A stretch of 33,887 bases of DNA, from NCBI RefSeq assembly GCF_018861865.1, contig NZ_JAHLDV010000038.1:1-33887 (forward strand), written 5' to 3'. This document shows, in pieces, positions 1 through 8,076 of this stretch (positions are counted from its first letter, which is position 1; each line of letters starts with the position of its first letter). The notes under the pieces were generated by a model. The model was given only the letters and a program-made list of their open reading frames with translations, searched no databases and had not been told where the DNA came from. The position numbers were made by a program, and so were the translations under genes. Source of the stretch: Clostridium frigoris (GTDB lineage: Bacteria; Bacillota; Clostridia; Clostridiales; Clostridiaceae).

Positions 1-110
1 GAAACATATTTATTAAAACATTAATTTCTATTGAACCGCCGTGTACCGAACGGTACGCACGGTGGTGTGAGAGGTCGCTAAATAAACTAATTATTTAGCT
101 CCTACTCGAT
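1..110 (+). mobile_element. Group II intron, 3' end (domains V and VI), body off the left edge
   Basis: Positions 35-66 fold as a group II domain V. A nine-pair lower stem (ACCGCCGTG with CACGGTGGT) is followed by a two-base GC bulge, a short upper stem and a GAAC loop. Domain VI spans about 67-110. GCTAAATAA (77-85) pairs with TTATTTAGC (91-99), AGG (72-74) with CCT (101-103), and GAG (69-71) with CTC (105-107). This leaves A104 bulged as the branch-point adenosine, six bases from a 3' end in AT at 110. Seen directly: both folds. Known: domain V is the catalytic core of these self-splicing retroelements. The reverse transcriptase/maturase gene would lie upstream, outside the window. Confidence 0.85.
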
Positions 111-259
111 TGACTAAGCTGACTAATTAATTTAGTATTTTGATTATATGTATTAATAGGTATTGTATTTCTAATGCTTGTCCAATATCAGCGAAATAAG
201 TATATTTAGCTATCATTGTAAAAATTTATTTATTATATGAATATGAAAATTAATAATTA
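111..259. other. AT-rich spacer, intron 3' exon
   Basis: This stretch runs from the predicted intron 3' splice site to the end of the convergent transposase gene. I see no gene, clear terminator or R1 repeat in it. Confidence 0.5.
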
Positions 260-1171
260 TTAAGCATAACATATAATAAAATCACCAATAATATTTTGAT
301 ATTTCTCTTCTGTTCCAATTAAGTCTATGCCAATAGTGCTTAATCTAGATACTCTAGCTTGTGTAATATTACCAAGAGTGTTAGATATGTCTTTTGAGTT
401 GAAATTGCACAGGCTCCTCATTAAAACAACTGCTAAAGCTTTTGCATTAACAAAATTTCTACTGTACTTCGTGTGAAAATGAATTTTTGATATATTCATT
501 TCTGATGCTATAAACTCTAATATATCATCTGATTTAAAGTTGCGTACTAGTATCTTCCTTTCGCTATTATAATCTGTCTTTTCATCTTCAAATTCCATCT
601 CCTGTTCTAATTTTTCTTCATTACATTTGAAAAGAAGCTCATAGTAATTTTTTCTTGCACTTTTAAGGTTAGTGCCGAAGAGACTCATAACGAATACATA
701 ATCAACTAGGTGAAAAGAATCGGGAGTTTTTCCTAAAAATATTGATAGACTAGAAAAAGTGTATTTTTCAGGAGAATCTTTATACTCGACTATATCTGTA
801 GGATTATTGTGCATGTAAAGAGATAAAGTCCTTAAATACCTGTCGCTATAAACTATTTTACTCTTAAATCTATCTTTAAAAAGGTGTCCTTCTCTTTTAT
901 ATTTTCTATTAAAGTACATTGCATAAGAAAAATTTATCCCGTGCATTATTTTTGATATATCACATCCATTAGCATCAATCATTAAATGTACGTGGTTATC
1001 CATAAGACAGTACCCATAAAGTTTGAAATTGTGGAGGGTTTTATACTTCTTTATAAGCAATAAATACCGTTTCTTATCTTCATCGTCTTTGAATAAAGTT
1101 ACTTCACTTATACTTTTGCACATGATATGAAATATCGACTCATCTGTTTTTACTCTTGCCGCTCTTGGCAC
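260..1171 (-). CDS. REP-associated tyrosine transposase (RAYT, Y1/HUH family)
   Basis: A 303-residue single-strand DNA nuclease/transposase of the IS200-like Y1 family. The N-terminal domain begins MPRAARVK, typical of RAYTs. It holds the HUH motif (NHVHLM, about residues 59-64) and the conserved tyrosine region RYLRTLSLYMHNNP, which carries the likely catalytic tyrosine. The last 90 or so residues look like a DnaA C-terminal helix-turn-helix (SKDISNTLGNITQARVSRL). I place the start at the GTG at 1171, because the minus-strand AGGAGAGG lies at proper distance from it; the GTG nine bases further upstream overlaps that site. There is no flanking partner gene. Two R1 repeats lie about 80-150 bases upstream of the start, and about nineteen more lie downstream in the window, so R1 is its plausible substrate. 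Known: RAYTs cut and move REP elements. Inferred: this one acts on R1. Confidence 0.88.
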   Translation of the reverse strand: MPRAARVKTDESIFHIMCKSISEVTLFKDDEDKKRYLLLIKKYKTLHNFKLYGYCLMDNHVHLMIDANGCDISKIMHGINFSYAMYFNRKYKREGHLFKDRFKSKIVYSDRYLRTLSLYMHNNPTDIVEYKDSPEKYTFSSLSIFLGKTPDSFHLVDYVFVMSLFGTNLKSARKNYYELLFKCNEEKLEQEMEFEDEKTDYNSERKILVRNFKSDDILEFIASEMNISKIHFHTKYSRNFVNAKALAVVLMRSLCNFNSKDISNTLGNITQARVSRLSTIGIDLIGTEEKYQNIIGDFIICYA

Positions 1172-1252
1172 AAAAATCACCTCTCCTGATAAAGTATTAT
1201 TTTAATTGTTTCCAAGGAAGTGTAATGATATTCATTTTTTAGGTAAATATTT

Positions 1253-1318
1253 ATTAGTTGTTAACCGTCCCCGCCTTATCAGCTTTACTTAAGAAATCAA
1301 TTAGTTGTTAACCGTCCC
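1253..1318 (+). repeat. R1 repeat pair upstream of the RAYT gene
   Basis: Two direct copies of ATTAGTTGTTAACCGTCCCC, at 1253-1272 and 1300-1318, start 47 bases apart. Both are in the orientation defined here as plus. The second copy shares extra flank (GAAATCA before it) with the copy at 3728-3747 read on the opposite strand. They lie between the RAYT gene and the cobalamin promoter. Confidence 0.9.
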
Positions 1319-1349
1319 TATCTAGGGTCATTTAAGTTTTACAATGATA

Positions 1350-1378
1350 TTGACACCGCCCTTTAAGTATAATAAACT
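1350..1378 (+). promoter_or_regulatory. Probable promoter of the cobalamin operon
   Basis: TTGACA at 1350-1355 is a perfect -35. With 17 bases of spacing it is followed by TAAACT (1373-1378), a 4/6 match to the -10. Transcription would begin near 1385, just ahead of the riboswitch. A TATAAT nearby is too close to this -35 to be its partner. Confidence 0.5.
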
Positions 1379-1397
1379 AATAGTATAATAGAATATA

Positions 1398-1530
1398 ATT
1401 TTAGGTGCCTAGAATATTAGGTGAAAAGGGAATGTGGTTAAAATCCACAGCAGCCCCCGCTACTGTAATTGAGAAATCAAAAGCCAGGAGACCTGCCTAA
1501 ATGATGTTAACAAAGCTTTCGGAGGGAAAG
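1398..1530 (+). promoter_or_regulatory. Cobalamin riboswitch
   Basis: The aptamer is recognisable from TTTAGGTGCC near its 5' end, the core around CAGCCCCCGCTACTGT, and the B12 box AAGCCAGGAGACCTGCCT at 1481-1498. It lies directly upstream of cbiK and is followed by a switchable terminator. It should therefore reduce transcription of the whole cbi operon when adenosylcobalamin is abundant. Confidence 0.95.
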
Positions 1531-1532
1531 AA

Positions 1533-1572
1533 CTTTTTAATGCAGTTAATTTATTACGAATTAATTAAAAAG
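1533..1572 (+). promoter_or_regulatory. Riboswitch antiterminator stem
   Basis: CTTTTTAAT (1533-1541) can pair with ATTAAAAAG (1564-1572). The 3' arm of this stem contains the first bases of the terminator's 5' arm, so the two structures exclude each other. This is the expected OFF-switch layout for a B12 riboswitch controlling transcription. Confidence 0.6.
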
Positions 1573-1608
1573 TAGTCGCTATCTTAAGTGAACTACTTTT
1601 TGTTTTTT
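1567..1608 (+). terminator. Riboswitch-controlled intrinsic terminator
   Basis: AAAAGTAGT (1567-1575) pairs with ACTACTTTT (1592-1600) and is followed by a T-rich run to 1608. It lies 67 bases before cbiK. An open reading frame that would extend cbiK upstream begins inside this hairpin and should not be used as the gene start. Confidence 0.85.
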
Positions 1609-1674
1609 GAAAAGATATTAAGAGCAAATAGAGTTCAAAATTCCGGAAAATACATGATAAGGTGGAAGAAAACA

Positions 1675-2508
1675 ATGAAGAAAGCAATTTTAGTTGTAAG
1701 TTTTGGAACAACATATGAAGATACAAGAAAAGTAACTATTGATGTAATAGAAGATAAAATTAAAAATACCTTTGTAGATTATGATATAAGGAGAGCGTTT
1801 ACTTCGCATGTTATTCTTAAGGTTCTTAAAAATAGAGATAATATTTATATAGATACACCAGAGGAAGCTTTGGAAAAACTAAAGAATGAGGGGTATAATG
1901 AGGTAATTGTTCAGCCTTTGCATGTTATTCCAGGAGCCGAATTTGATTATGTAAATAATGTAGTTAAAAGATATAAAGCATGTAATGTATTTGATAACAT
2001 TTTGGTAGGAAGACCTCTTATATGTTTTAAGGGAGAACAGGCTGGCGTGCCGGATGATTATACAATAATGGTTGATGCTTTATCAAAGCAATTGCCAAAA
2101 GACGACACAGTAATTTTAATGGGCCATGGTACAAGTCATATTGCGAATGCAGTATATTGTTGCTTCGAAAGTGTTCTGAGAGATAGAGGGTTTAAAAATG
2201 TTCATGTAGCAACAGTTGAAGGATATCCAACATTGGATAGAGTAATACCAAATGTTATAGCCGATGGAATTAAAGAAGTTATTCTAATGCCACTACTTTT
2301 AGTTGCAGGGGATCATGTTAAAAATGATATGGTAGGAGAAAAGGAAGAGTCTTGGAAAAATATTTTAGAATCAGAGGGATTTAAAGTTAAAATATATCTA
2401 CATGGGCTTGGAGAAAATATTGGCGTTCAAGATATTTATATACAGCACATCAATGATGTAATTGATGAAAAGTTTAAAAATGTAGGAAAAACACATAAGG
2501 GTATTTAA
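1675..2508 (+). CDS. cbiK: Sirohydrochlorin cobaltochelatase CbiK
   Basis: A 277-residue class II chelatase that inserts Co2+ into sirohydrochlorin (or factor II), the committed step of anaerobic B12 synthesis. It begins MKKAILVVSFGTTYEDTR. The expected metal-binding set is present: His151 in MGHGTSH, Glu182 in VEGYPT and His214 in GDHVKNDM, with spacing close to that of characterised CbiK. I chose the ATG at 1675 because AAGGTGG precedes it by nine bases; longer in-frame extensions run back into the riboswitch terminator. It is the first gene after the riboswitch and is followed by cobD 71 bases later. I see no signal peptide, so it should act in the cytoplasm. High confidence. Confidence 0.95.
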   Translation: MKKAILVVSFGTTYEDTRKVTIDVIEDKIKNTFVDYDIRRAFTSHVILKVLKNRDNIYIDTPEEALEKLKNEGYNEVIVQPLHVIPGAEFDYVNNVVKRYKACNVFDNILVGRPLICFKGEQAGVPDDYTIMVDALSKQLPKDDTVILMGHGTSHIANAVYCCFESVLRDRGFKNVHVATVEGYPTLDRVIPNVIADGIKEVILMPLLLVAGDHVKNDMVGEKEESWKNILESEGFKVKIYLHGLGENIGVQDIYIQHINDVIDEKFKNVGKTHKGI

Positions 2509-2579
2509 AATCCAGTGTGAATACTTGTAGACAAAATAGCAAGTATAGTGGGGGTGCCCGGAAGAAAGGAAGGTATTCA

Positions 2580-3668
2580 ATGATACATGGTGGAGATATT
2601 TATACTAATGGGTTACTTGAGGGAAAAGAATTAATAGATTATAGTTCTAATATAAATCCACTTGGAGTTCCTAAAAGTTTTACTGATAATATTAGTGGTG
2701 CAGTAGATGCGTTAACTAGGTATCCAGATATTCAATACAGGAATGTACTAGGGGCATTAGGTGGTTACATTAGTTGTCCAGAAGAGTATTTTGTTTTAGG
2801 AAATGGAGCAGCTGAAATAATTGATTTAGTTATATCTTGCCTTAGAAGTTTACTAATTGTAGTACCTTCCTTTGTAGAGTATGAGATTGACGCTAAAAAG
2901 TGGGCTTGTAATATAGAATATTCACACTTAAAAGAGGATTTTAATGGAACTGTTTTGCTAAAGCATAAATATGCGCAGCTTTCTTATGATTATGAGGATA
3001 TTCTTAATAAATTACGAAGTGTAGAAGGGGTAATTTTAGCTAATCCTAACAATCCTAATGGTAATATTATTGATAAAGCTAAGTTCCAAAACATTCTTGA
3101 TTATTGTGAGAGCAATAACAAAGTTATAATAATAGATGAGGCTTTTATAGAATTTACGGGAGATGATTTTCACAGTTTCGCGCAGAGTGTTAAAACATAC
3201 AAATGTTTATTTATAATAAGAGCTATAACAAAATTTTTTGCAATGCCTGGAATAAGGTTTGGTTATGGAGTGAGTAGTAATGCTAAACTAATAAAAAGGA
3301 TTAAAGATAAACAAAACCCTTGGAATATAAACTGTTTTGCGGAAGTTGCAGCAATTAATGTTCTAAAGGATGTTGAGTATATTGAAAAAAGTAAACAATG
3401 GATAAAAGATGAAAGACCTATTTTGTTGAAATCGTTAAACAATATTTCATTTATAGACAAGGTATTTTTAACTTATGGTAATTTTGTATTATGCAAATTA
3501 AAAGGACTAAATTCAGATGAATTATATAAACTATGTCTAGATCAAGGATTTGTCATAAGAAAAGCAGACAATTTTAGGGGACTAGACAAACAGTTTATAA
3601 GGCTGGCTATTAAGGATAATGGTAGAAATGAAAAATTGATCCAATGCTTAAAAAAATTAGAACATTAG
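2580..3668 (+). CDS. cobD: Threonine-phosphate decarboxylase CobD
   Basis: A 362-residue PLP enzyme of the histidinol-phosphate aminotransferase fold. It decarboxylates L-threonine-O-3-phosphate to aminopropanol phosphate, the linker for the B12 nucleotide loop. Visible family marks are the N-terminal HGGDIY, SSNINPLG, the ANPNNPNG segment, IIIDEAF, and the PLP lysine in RAITKFFAMPGIRFGYG (Lys218). The ATG at 2580 is chosen because GGAAGG sits just before it; a GTG-initiated extension of 21 residues has no family resemblance. It follows cbiK in the operon. The gap between them contains a small hairpin (ATACTTG with CAAGTAT) but no R1 repeat. The cobalamin gene meant here is not the unrelated CbiB-type CobD. 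Confidence 0.93.
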   Translation: MIHGGDIYTNGLLEGKELIDYSSNINPLGVPKSFTDNISGAVDALTRYPDIQYRNVLGALGGYISCPEEYFVLGNGAAEIIDLVISCLRSLLIVVPSFVEYEIDAKKWACNIEYSHLKEDFNGTVLLKHKYAQLSYDYEDILNKLRSVEGVILANPNNPNGNIIDKAKFQNILDYCESNNKVIIIDEAFIEFTGDDFHSFAQSVKTYKCLFIIRAITKFFAMPGIRFGYGVSSNAKLIKRIKDKQNPWNINCFAEVAAINVLKDVEYIEKSKQWIKDERPILLKSLNNISFIDKVFLTYGNFVLCKLKGLNSDELYKLCLDQGFVIRKADNFRGLDKQFIRLAIKDNGRNEKLIQCLKKLEH

Positions 3669-3678
3669 GCGAAAATTT

Positions 3679-3747
3679 GGGGGACGGTTAACAACTAATT
3701 GAACTTAAGGGTTGGGTCAAAACTTGAGGGACGGTTAACAACTAATT
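3679..3747 (-). repeat. R1 repeat pair in the cobD-cbiA gap
   Basis: Two direct copies, at 3679-3700 and 3728-3747, run in the minus orientation (GGGACGGTTAACAACTAATT) and start 49 bases apart. The flank AAACTTGAGGG beside the second copy recurs beside the tandem array at 14.9 kb, so those loci are closely related copies. Together the pair accounts for most of the 117-base gap. Confidence 0.9.
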
Positions 3748-3785
3748 GATTTCAAAGGCAAGTCCATAAAAGGATGTGAGTGTAA

Positions 3786-5111
3786 ATGAAGAGCATAGTT
3801 GTAGCTTCAAATTCCAGTGGTGGTGGTAAAACTACAGTAACACTTGGAATTATGAAAGCTTTAAAAAATAGGGGCCTTAAGGTGCAGGGTTATAAAGTAG
3901 GACCTGATTATATAGATTCAGCTTTTCATTCAAAGATAACGGGTCAAGATTCAAGAAACTTGGATCTATATCTTATGGGTGAGGCCGGAGTTAAGGCTAG
4001 TTTTTCTAGAGGGCGTGGTGATTTAGCAGTAGTTGAGGGTGTAATGGGATTATATGATGGCAAGGGTATAGATACAGCATATTCTACGTATCATGTGTCT
4101 AAGGTTTTAGACCTACCTATTATACTTGTACTGTCTCCAAAAGCTCAAGTAGCAACCTTTTGTGCCGAAATAAATGGAATAGTTAATTTTAAGGATGCAG
4201 ATATACGTGGCATAATATTGAATAATATAACACAGAGTTACTATAAGTTGCTTAAATCGGCAATTAATAAAAACTGTAATATAAAGGTTTTAGGGTATCT
4301 TCCGAAAGATGAACGATTATCTTTAAAAAGTAGGCATTTAGGGTTAATTCAAAGTAGCGAAATAAAGGATCTTGAAGAAAAAATTGAAATTTGCGCCCAA
4401 TTATTAGAAAAACATTTAGATATGGATCTATTATTAGAGCAATTTAAAGAAAATAAAAAATACAGAGATGATTTTCATGTTGAAAATAAGGGAAAAAAAA
4501 TAGCTGTGGCCTATGATAAAGCTTTTAGTTTTTACTATAAAGAGAATTTAGAGCTTCTAGAGGAATTGGGGGAAGTCATATACTTTAGTCCACTTATTGA
4601 TAAGGCGCTACCTGATAATATTGATTTTCTTTATCTAGGTGGGGGGTACCCCGAGGTATTTGTAGAGCAGTTAGCGAGGAATACATCTATGATTCAGAGT
4701 ATAAGAAAGGCTTTAGATAATGGGCTGAACTGTTACGCCGAATGTGGAGGATTAATGTATCTTACTTTAGGGGGAAAACCTCTAGGCGAAGAACAAATTG
4801 CACATAAAATTGTTGGTTTTTTTAATGGATATTATACCTTAACCACAAAACTTCAGAATTTTGGATATGCAGAAATTAAGGTAGAAGTAGAAAATACTAT
4901 TTTGCCTAAGAATATGAGCATAAATTGCCATGAGTTTCATAAGTCTTTCGTTGATTTACCAGAAGAAAAGATTTTTAAGCTTTCTAAAGAGGTTTATGAT
5001 GGAAGCAAGAAAAGTTGGTTATGTGGATATATTAAAAAAAATACTATAGCGGTATATGGACATGTGCATTTTTTTGGAAACCTGTCATGGTTTACAAAAA
5101 TTTTTGAATAG
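3786..5111 (+). CDS. cbiA: Cobyrinate a,c-diamide synthase CbiA
   Basis: A 441-residue ATP-dependent amidotransferase that amidates the a and c side chains of cobyrinate using glutamine. The N-terminal synthetase domain carries the P-loop-like SNSSGGGKTTVT (about 8-19) and KVGPDYIDSAFH. The C-terminal class I glutamine amidotransferase domain has the nucleophile Cys320 in YAECGGLMYL, then CHEFHKS, and His428 in YGHVHFF. The length is normal. The ATG at 3786 follows AGGATGTGAG. R1 pairs flank the gene on both sides, so it keeps its operon position although its gaps are filled with repeats. High confidence. Confidence 0.95.
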   Translation: MKSIVVASNSSGGGKTTVTLGIMKALKNRGLKVQGYKVGPDYIDSAFHSKITGQDSRNLDLYLMGEAGVKASFSRGRGDLAVVEGVMGLYDGKGIDTAYSTYHVSKVLDLPIILVLSPKAQVATFCAEINGIVNFKDADIRGIILNNITQSYYKLLKSAINKNCNIKVLGYLPKDERLSLKSRHLGLIQSSEIKDLEEKIEICAQLLEKHLDMDLLLEQFKENKKYRDDFHVENKGKKIAVAYDKAFSFYYKENLELLEELGEVIYFSPLIDKALPDNIDFLYLGGGYPEVFVEQLARNTSMIQSIRKALDNGLNCYAECGGLMYLTLGGKPLGEEQIAHKIVGFFNGYYTLTTKLQNFGYAEIKVEVENTILPKNMSINCHEFHKSFVDLPEEKIFKLSKEVYDGSKKSWLCGYIKKNTIAVYGHVHFFGNLSWFTKIFE

Positions 5112-5123
5112 GGGAATTAGGTC

Positions 5124-5189
5124 AATTAGTTGTTAACTGTCCCCACCTATTTATAGGTGAGATAAGTCAATTAGTTGTTAACCGTCCCC
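5124..5189 (+). repeat. R1 repeat pair in the cbiA-cbiC gap
   Basis: Copies at 5124-5144 (with an ACTGT variant) and 5169-5189 lie in plus orientation and start 45 bases apart. Local hairpins are built around them. CACCTAT pairs with ATAGGTG between the copies, and GTCCCC pairs with GGGGAC across the end of the second copy. An outer ATAAGT/ACTTAT pair encloses that second copy. Confidence 0.9.
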
Positions 5190-5230
5190 ACTAAGGGGAC
5201 ACTTATCTTAAAACAAAAGGAGATTAAAAT

Positions 5231-5857
5231 ATGGAGTACATAAAAATTCCTATGGATATAGAAAAAAGAAGTTTTGAAATCATTGGACAAGAAATGGGAG
5301 AACATTATTTTTCGGGTAGAGAGCTTTCGATAATTAAAAGAGTAATACATACTACGGCAGATTTTGATTATAAAAATATAGTGTACATTCGTGAGGGAGC
5401 AATAGATTCGGCTTTAGAATTACTTGAAAAAGGAGTAACTATATACACTGATACAAAAATGGCACTAGCAGGCATAAATAAAAAAGCTCTTAAAGATTTG
5501 AAGTGTAATGCTTTATGTTTTGTCAGTGATGAAAAGGTGGCTGAAATAGCAAAGGATCGTCACATAACGCGTTCTATGGCAGCGGTTGAGAAAGCGGTAG
5601 AAGATGGAGTTGAGTTCTTTGTTTTTGGTAATGCACCTACAGCTTTGTTTAGATTAAAGGAATTAATTGAGGAAGGGAAATGTAATGCTAAATTTATATT
5701 AGCAGCGCCTATTGGGTTTGTGGGAGCTGCGGAATCTAAAATGGAAATAGAGCAATTGGACATCCCAATGATTGTTGTCAGGGGAAGAAAAGGTGGAAGC
5801 ACAGTGGCTGCATCTATATTGAACGCATTAATGTATATGATAGTAAACAGAAGTTAG
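5231..5857 (+). CDS. cbiC: Cobalt-precorrin-8 methylmutase CbiC
   Basis: A 208-residue enzyme that moves the C11 methyl group to C12, giving cobyrinic acid or its cobalt form. The active-site histidine is visible as His40 in KRVIHTTADFDY, matching His43 of CobH. Later family segments include FVFGNAPTALFRLKELI and AAPIGFVGAAESK. AAAGGAGATTAAAAT precedes the ATG at good distance. The length is usual for the family. It is followed 63 bases later by the small L7/L12-like gene. Confidence 0.95.
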   Translation: MEYIKIPMDIEKRSFEIIGQEMGEHYFSGRELSIIKRVIHTTADFDYKNIVYIREGAIDSALELLEKGVTIYTDTKMALAGINKKALKDLKCNALCFVSDEKVAEIAKDRHITRSMAAVEKAVEDGVEFFVFGNAPTALFRLKELIEEGKCNAKFILAAPIGFVGAAESKMEIEQLDIPMIVVRGRKGGSTVAASILNALMYMIVNRS

Positions 5858-5920
5858 CACGCAGCTCGAGAATTTTTTTAATTCCGAATTAATATAATAA
5901 TAGGGAAGAGGAGATATAAT

Positions 5921-6184
5921 ATGGATTATTTAATACTCTTTGTAATTGTGCTTTATATGTTAGTACTTACAAGTAAGATAGATTCATTGCAAAAACGTAT
6001 AACTCGCATGAACTCAAATTTAATTAAGATTGCGAACCAGGTTGGAGTTCCAAAAGATCCTTTAGACGATGAGCTAAGAAGTATCATAGAAAAAAATGGA
6101 AAAATTAAGGCGATAAAAAAATTAAGAGAGGTTACTGGACTTGAATTAAAGGAAGCAAAAGATTATGTCGATAACCTAAAATAA
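5921..6184 (+). CDS. Small membrane-anchored protein with ribosomal L7/L12-like C-terminal domain
   Basis: An 87-residue protein. Residues 1-17 are a hydrophobic helix ([18 protein letters not shown]), followed by a short linker with coiled-coil character. Residues 45-87 resemble the C-terminal domain of ribosomal protein L7/L12 ([26 protein letters not shown]). It has a strong site, AGAGGAG, seven bases before the ATG. It lies in the operon between cbiC and cbiD, 29 bases from cbiD, so it is very likely co-transcribed with them. It is not a ribosomal protein gene: it lacks the L7/L12 N-terminal dimerisation domain and hinge. Its function, and any link to B12 synthesis, are unknown to me. Confidence 0.85.
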   Translation: MDYLILFVIVLYMLVLTSKIDSLQKRITRMNSNLIKIANQVGVPKDPLDDELRSIIEKNGKIKAIKKLREVTGLELKEAKDYVDNLK

Positions 6185-6213
6185 ATAACAACCTTAGCAG
6201 GGGGTATAGAATA

Positions 6214-7299
6214 ATGCTTGATTTATATGTTAATTTTAATGGTAAAAAACTTAGATGTGGGTATACAACTGGATCTTGCGCAGCTGCGGCTGCAAAAGCG
6301 GCTACACAAATATTGTTTTATGATACCGATATAGATGAGATAAAGATAGACACCCAAAAGGGCATAGAATTATTGCTTCCAATATATAAGGTAGTAAAAG
6401 GGGAAAACTTTGTTGAGTGTTGCATTATAAAAGATGGTGGAGATGATCCTGATGCAACTCATGGCATGGAAATTTGGTCAAGGGCTGAAAAATCACAATC
6501 AGGATATACCTTAAAAGGTGGAATAGGCGTTGGAATAGTTAGAGGAGAAGGATTATACGTACCTAAGGGAGAATGGGCAATTAATCCGGTACCCAGAAAA
6601 ATGATAGAAAAAGAAGTAAAGGAAGTGCTACCGAAAGACGCTGGAATTAAAATAACCGTATTCGTACCCAAGGGGGAAGAGGTAGCTAAGAAAACATTTA
6701 ACCCAAGGCTTGGAATTGAGGGTGGTATATCAATACTAGGAACTACAGGTATAGTAACGCCAATGTCACAAGAAGCCCTTACAGAATCCATTAATATAGA
6801 AATATCTCAAAAAAGAGCTGCTGGGCATAAAGATCTTACATTAGTATTTGGTAATATGGGAGAGGATATGGCGTCGAAGATAGGTCTTAAATCGGATAAT
6901 ATAGTAATGGTTTCAAACTATATAGGATTTGCTTTAAATAGCTGCATGGAAAAACATATAAAAAACATTTTGCTTATAGGACATATAGGTAAAGCATGCA
7001 AAATTGCAGCAGGATGTTTTCAAACTCACAGTAGGGTATGCGATGTGAGGCTAGAGGTAATAGCTCTTGAATTAGCCTTAATAGGTGCACCTACAGATAT
7101 TGTAGCTAAGGTTTATAAAGAAAAAACTACTGAGGGTGCAATAAATTTATTAGGTGATGATTATAATGAAATATATATTAACATTGCAAATAAAGTAAAG
7201 AAAAAATTATTCCAGTATACATATGAAACTATACCTGCAGAAGTTATCATGTTTTCTATGAATAAAGGAATTTTGTGTGACACTAGGGAAGATAAGTAG
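6214..7299 (+). CDS. cbiD: Cobalt-precorrin-5B (C1)-methyltransferase CbiD
   Basis: A 361-residue enzyme needed for C1 methylation in the anaerobic pathway, acting on cobalt-precorrin-5B with S-adenosylmethionine. The diagnostic N-terminus is [17 protein letters not shown]. Other family blocks are [38 protein letters not shown] and [13 protein letters not shown]. The ATG at 6214 follows AGGGGGT. The stop codon at 7297-7299 touches an R1 repeat: the final G of TAG is the first base of the repeat. CbiD works on the product of CbiG in the standard pathway, but no cbiG is present here. Confidence 0.95.
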   Translation: MLDLYVNFNGKKLRCGYTTGSCAAAAAKAATQILFYDTDIDEIKIDTQKGIELLLPIYKVVKGENFVECCIIKDGGDDPDATHGMEIWSRAEKSQSGYTLKGGIGVGIVRGEGLYVPKGEWAINPVPRKMIEKEVKEVLPKDAGIKITVFVPKGEEVAKKTFNPRLGIEGGISILGTTGIVTPMSQEALTESINIEISQKRAAGHKDLTLVFGNMGEDMASKIGLKSDNIVMVSNYIGFALNSCMEKHIKNILLIGHIGKACKIAAGCFQTHSRVCDVRLEVIALELALIGAPTDIVAKVYKEKTTEGAINLLGDDYNEIYINIANKVKKKLFQYTYETIPAEVIMFSMNKGILCDTREDK

Positions 7300-7399
7300 G
7301 GACGGTTAACAATTAATGAGCACAATGCTTGTCCTAGCATGCAATCAATAAAACAGATAATCAATCAGTCAAATAGGTGGGGACGGTTAACAACTAATA
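7299..7399 (-). repeat. R1 repeats in the cbiD-cbiE gap
   Basis: Two minus-orientation copies lie at 7299-7316 (variant AACAATTAAT) and 7379-7399, starting 80 bases apart. This is the widest spacing among the direct pairs. The first copy begins on the last base of the cbiD stop codon, so insertion was precise at the gene end. Confidence 0.85.
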
Positions 7400-7431
7400 G
7401 ATGAATAAATAGTGAAAGGTTGCAGAAAAAT

Positions 7432-8037
7432 ATGGTTTATATAGTGGGCATTGGGCCTGGAAGCACAAAATATATTATTCCTTTGGCAATAGAGACTATG
7501 GAAAAAGTGGATGTGATTTTAGGGTTTGAAAGAGCGATGGCGAGTATACCTAAAACTGATGTTCAAAAGATAGTAGTTAAAACATTAAAGGACATTATGG
7601 ATTATATAACAGAAAACATTGACAAAAATATCTCAATAATAGCATCCGGTGATCCATGTTTTTATGGTATAGTAAACTATATAAATAATAACTTTAAAGG
7701 TGAAATAGAGGTAGTACCTGGTATAAGTTCTTTTCAATATTTAATGTGTAAACTCAAAAAACCGTGGCAAAATGCCCATTTAGGTAGTATGCATGGTAGG
7801 CAAGAAGATTTTATAGAAATTGTGCAAAGGCATGAGATATCTGTGTGGCTCACAGATAAAAGTAATTCACCGCAAGCTTTATGTAGAAAACTTTTTGATA
7901 ATAATATAACAGCTACGGTATATGTTGGTATGGAATTATCATACGTGGATGAGAAAATTGTAAAAGGTACAGTATCAGAAATTAAGGATAAAGTTTTTGA
8001 TGATCTTAGTGTGGTTGTTATAGAAAATATGAATTAA
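7432..8037 (+). CDS. cbiE: Cobalt-precorrin-7 (C5)-methyltransferase CbiE
   Basis: A 201-residue SAM-dependent tetrapyrrole methylase acting at C5. It has the N-terminal GIGPGS loop, ASGDPCFYG, EVVPGISSFQYL and the CbiE-specific HLGSMHGRQEDF. I start it at the ATG at 7432, with AAAGG twelve bases upstream; an in-frame TTG at 7420 directly abuts that site and is unlikely. In many bacteria CbiE is fused to, or followed by, CbiT (C15 methylation/decarboxylation). Here it stands alone, and the next gene 39 bases on is cbiL, so the CbiT activity must come from elsewhere. Confidence 0.93.
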   Translation: MVYIVGIGPGSTKYIIPLAIETMEKVDVILGFERAMASIPKTDVQKIVVKTLKDIMDYITENIDKNISIIASGDPCFYGIVNYINNNFKGEIEVVPGISSFQYLMCKLKKPWQNAHLGSMHGRQEDFIEIVQRHEISVWLTDKSNSPQALCRKLFDNNITATVYVGMELSYVDEKIVKGTVSEIKDKVFDDLSVVVIENMN

Positions 8038-8076
8038 GTATCTACAGACTATTTTACTAAGGATGGAGGGATAACC

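Noticed and set aside
1588-1674. Longer N-terminus for cbiK
   Set aside because: It starts inside the riboswitch terminator and lacks family similarity. The ATG at 1675 has a good ribosome binding site.
6459-6791. 110-codon minus-strand frame inside cbiD
   Set aside because: It is the reverse shadow of a strongly supported gene and has no independent signals.
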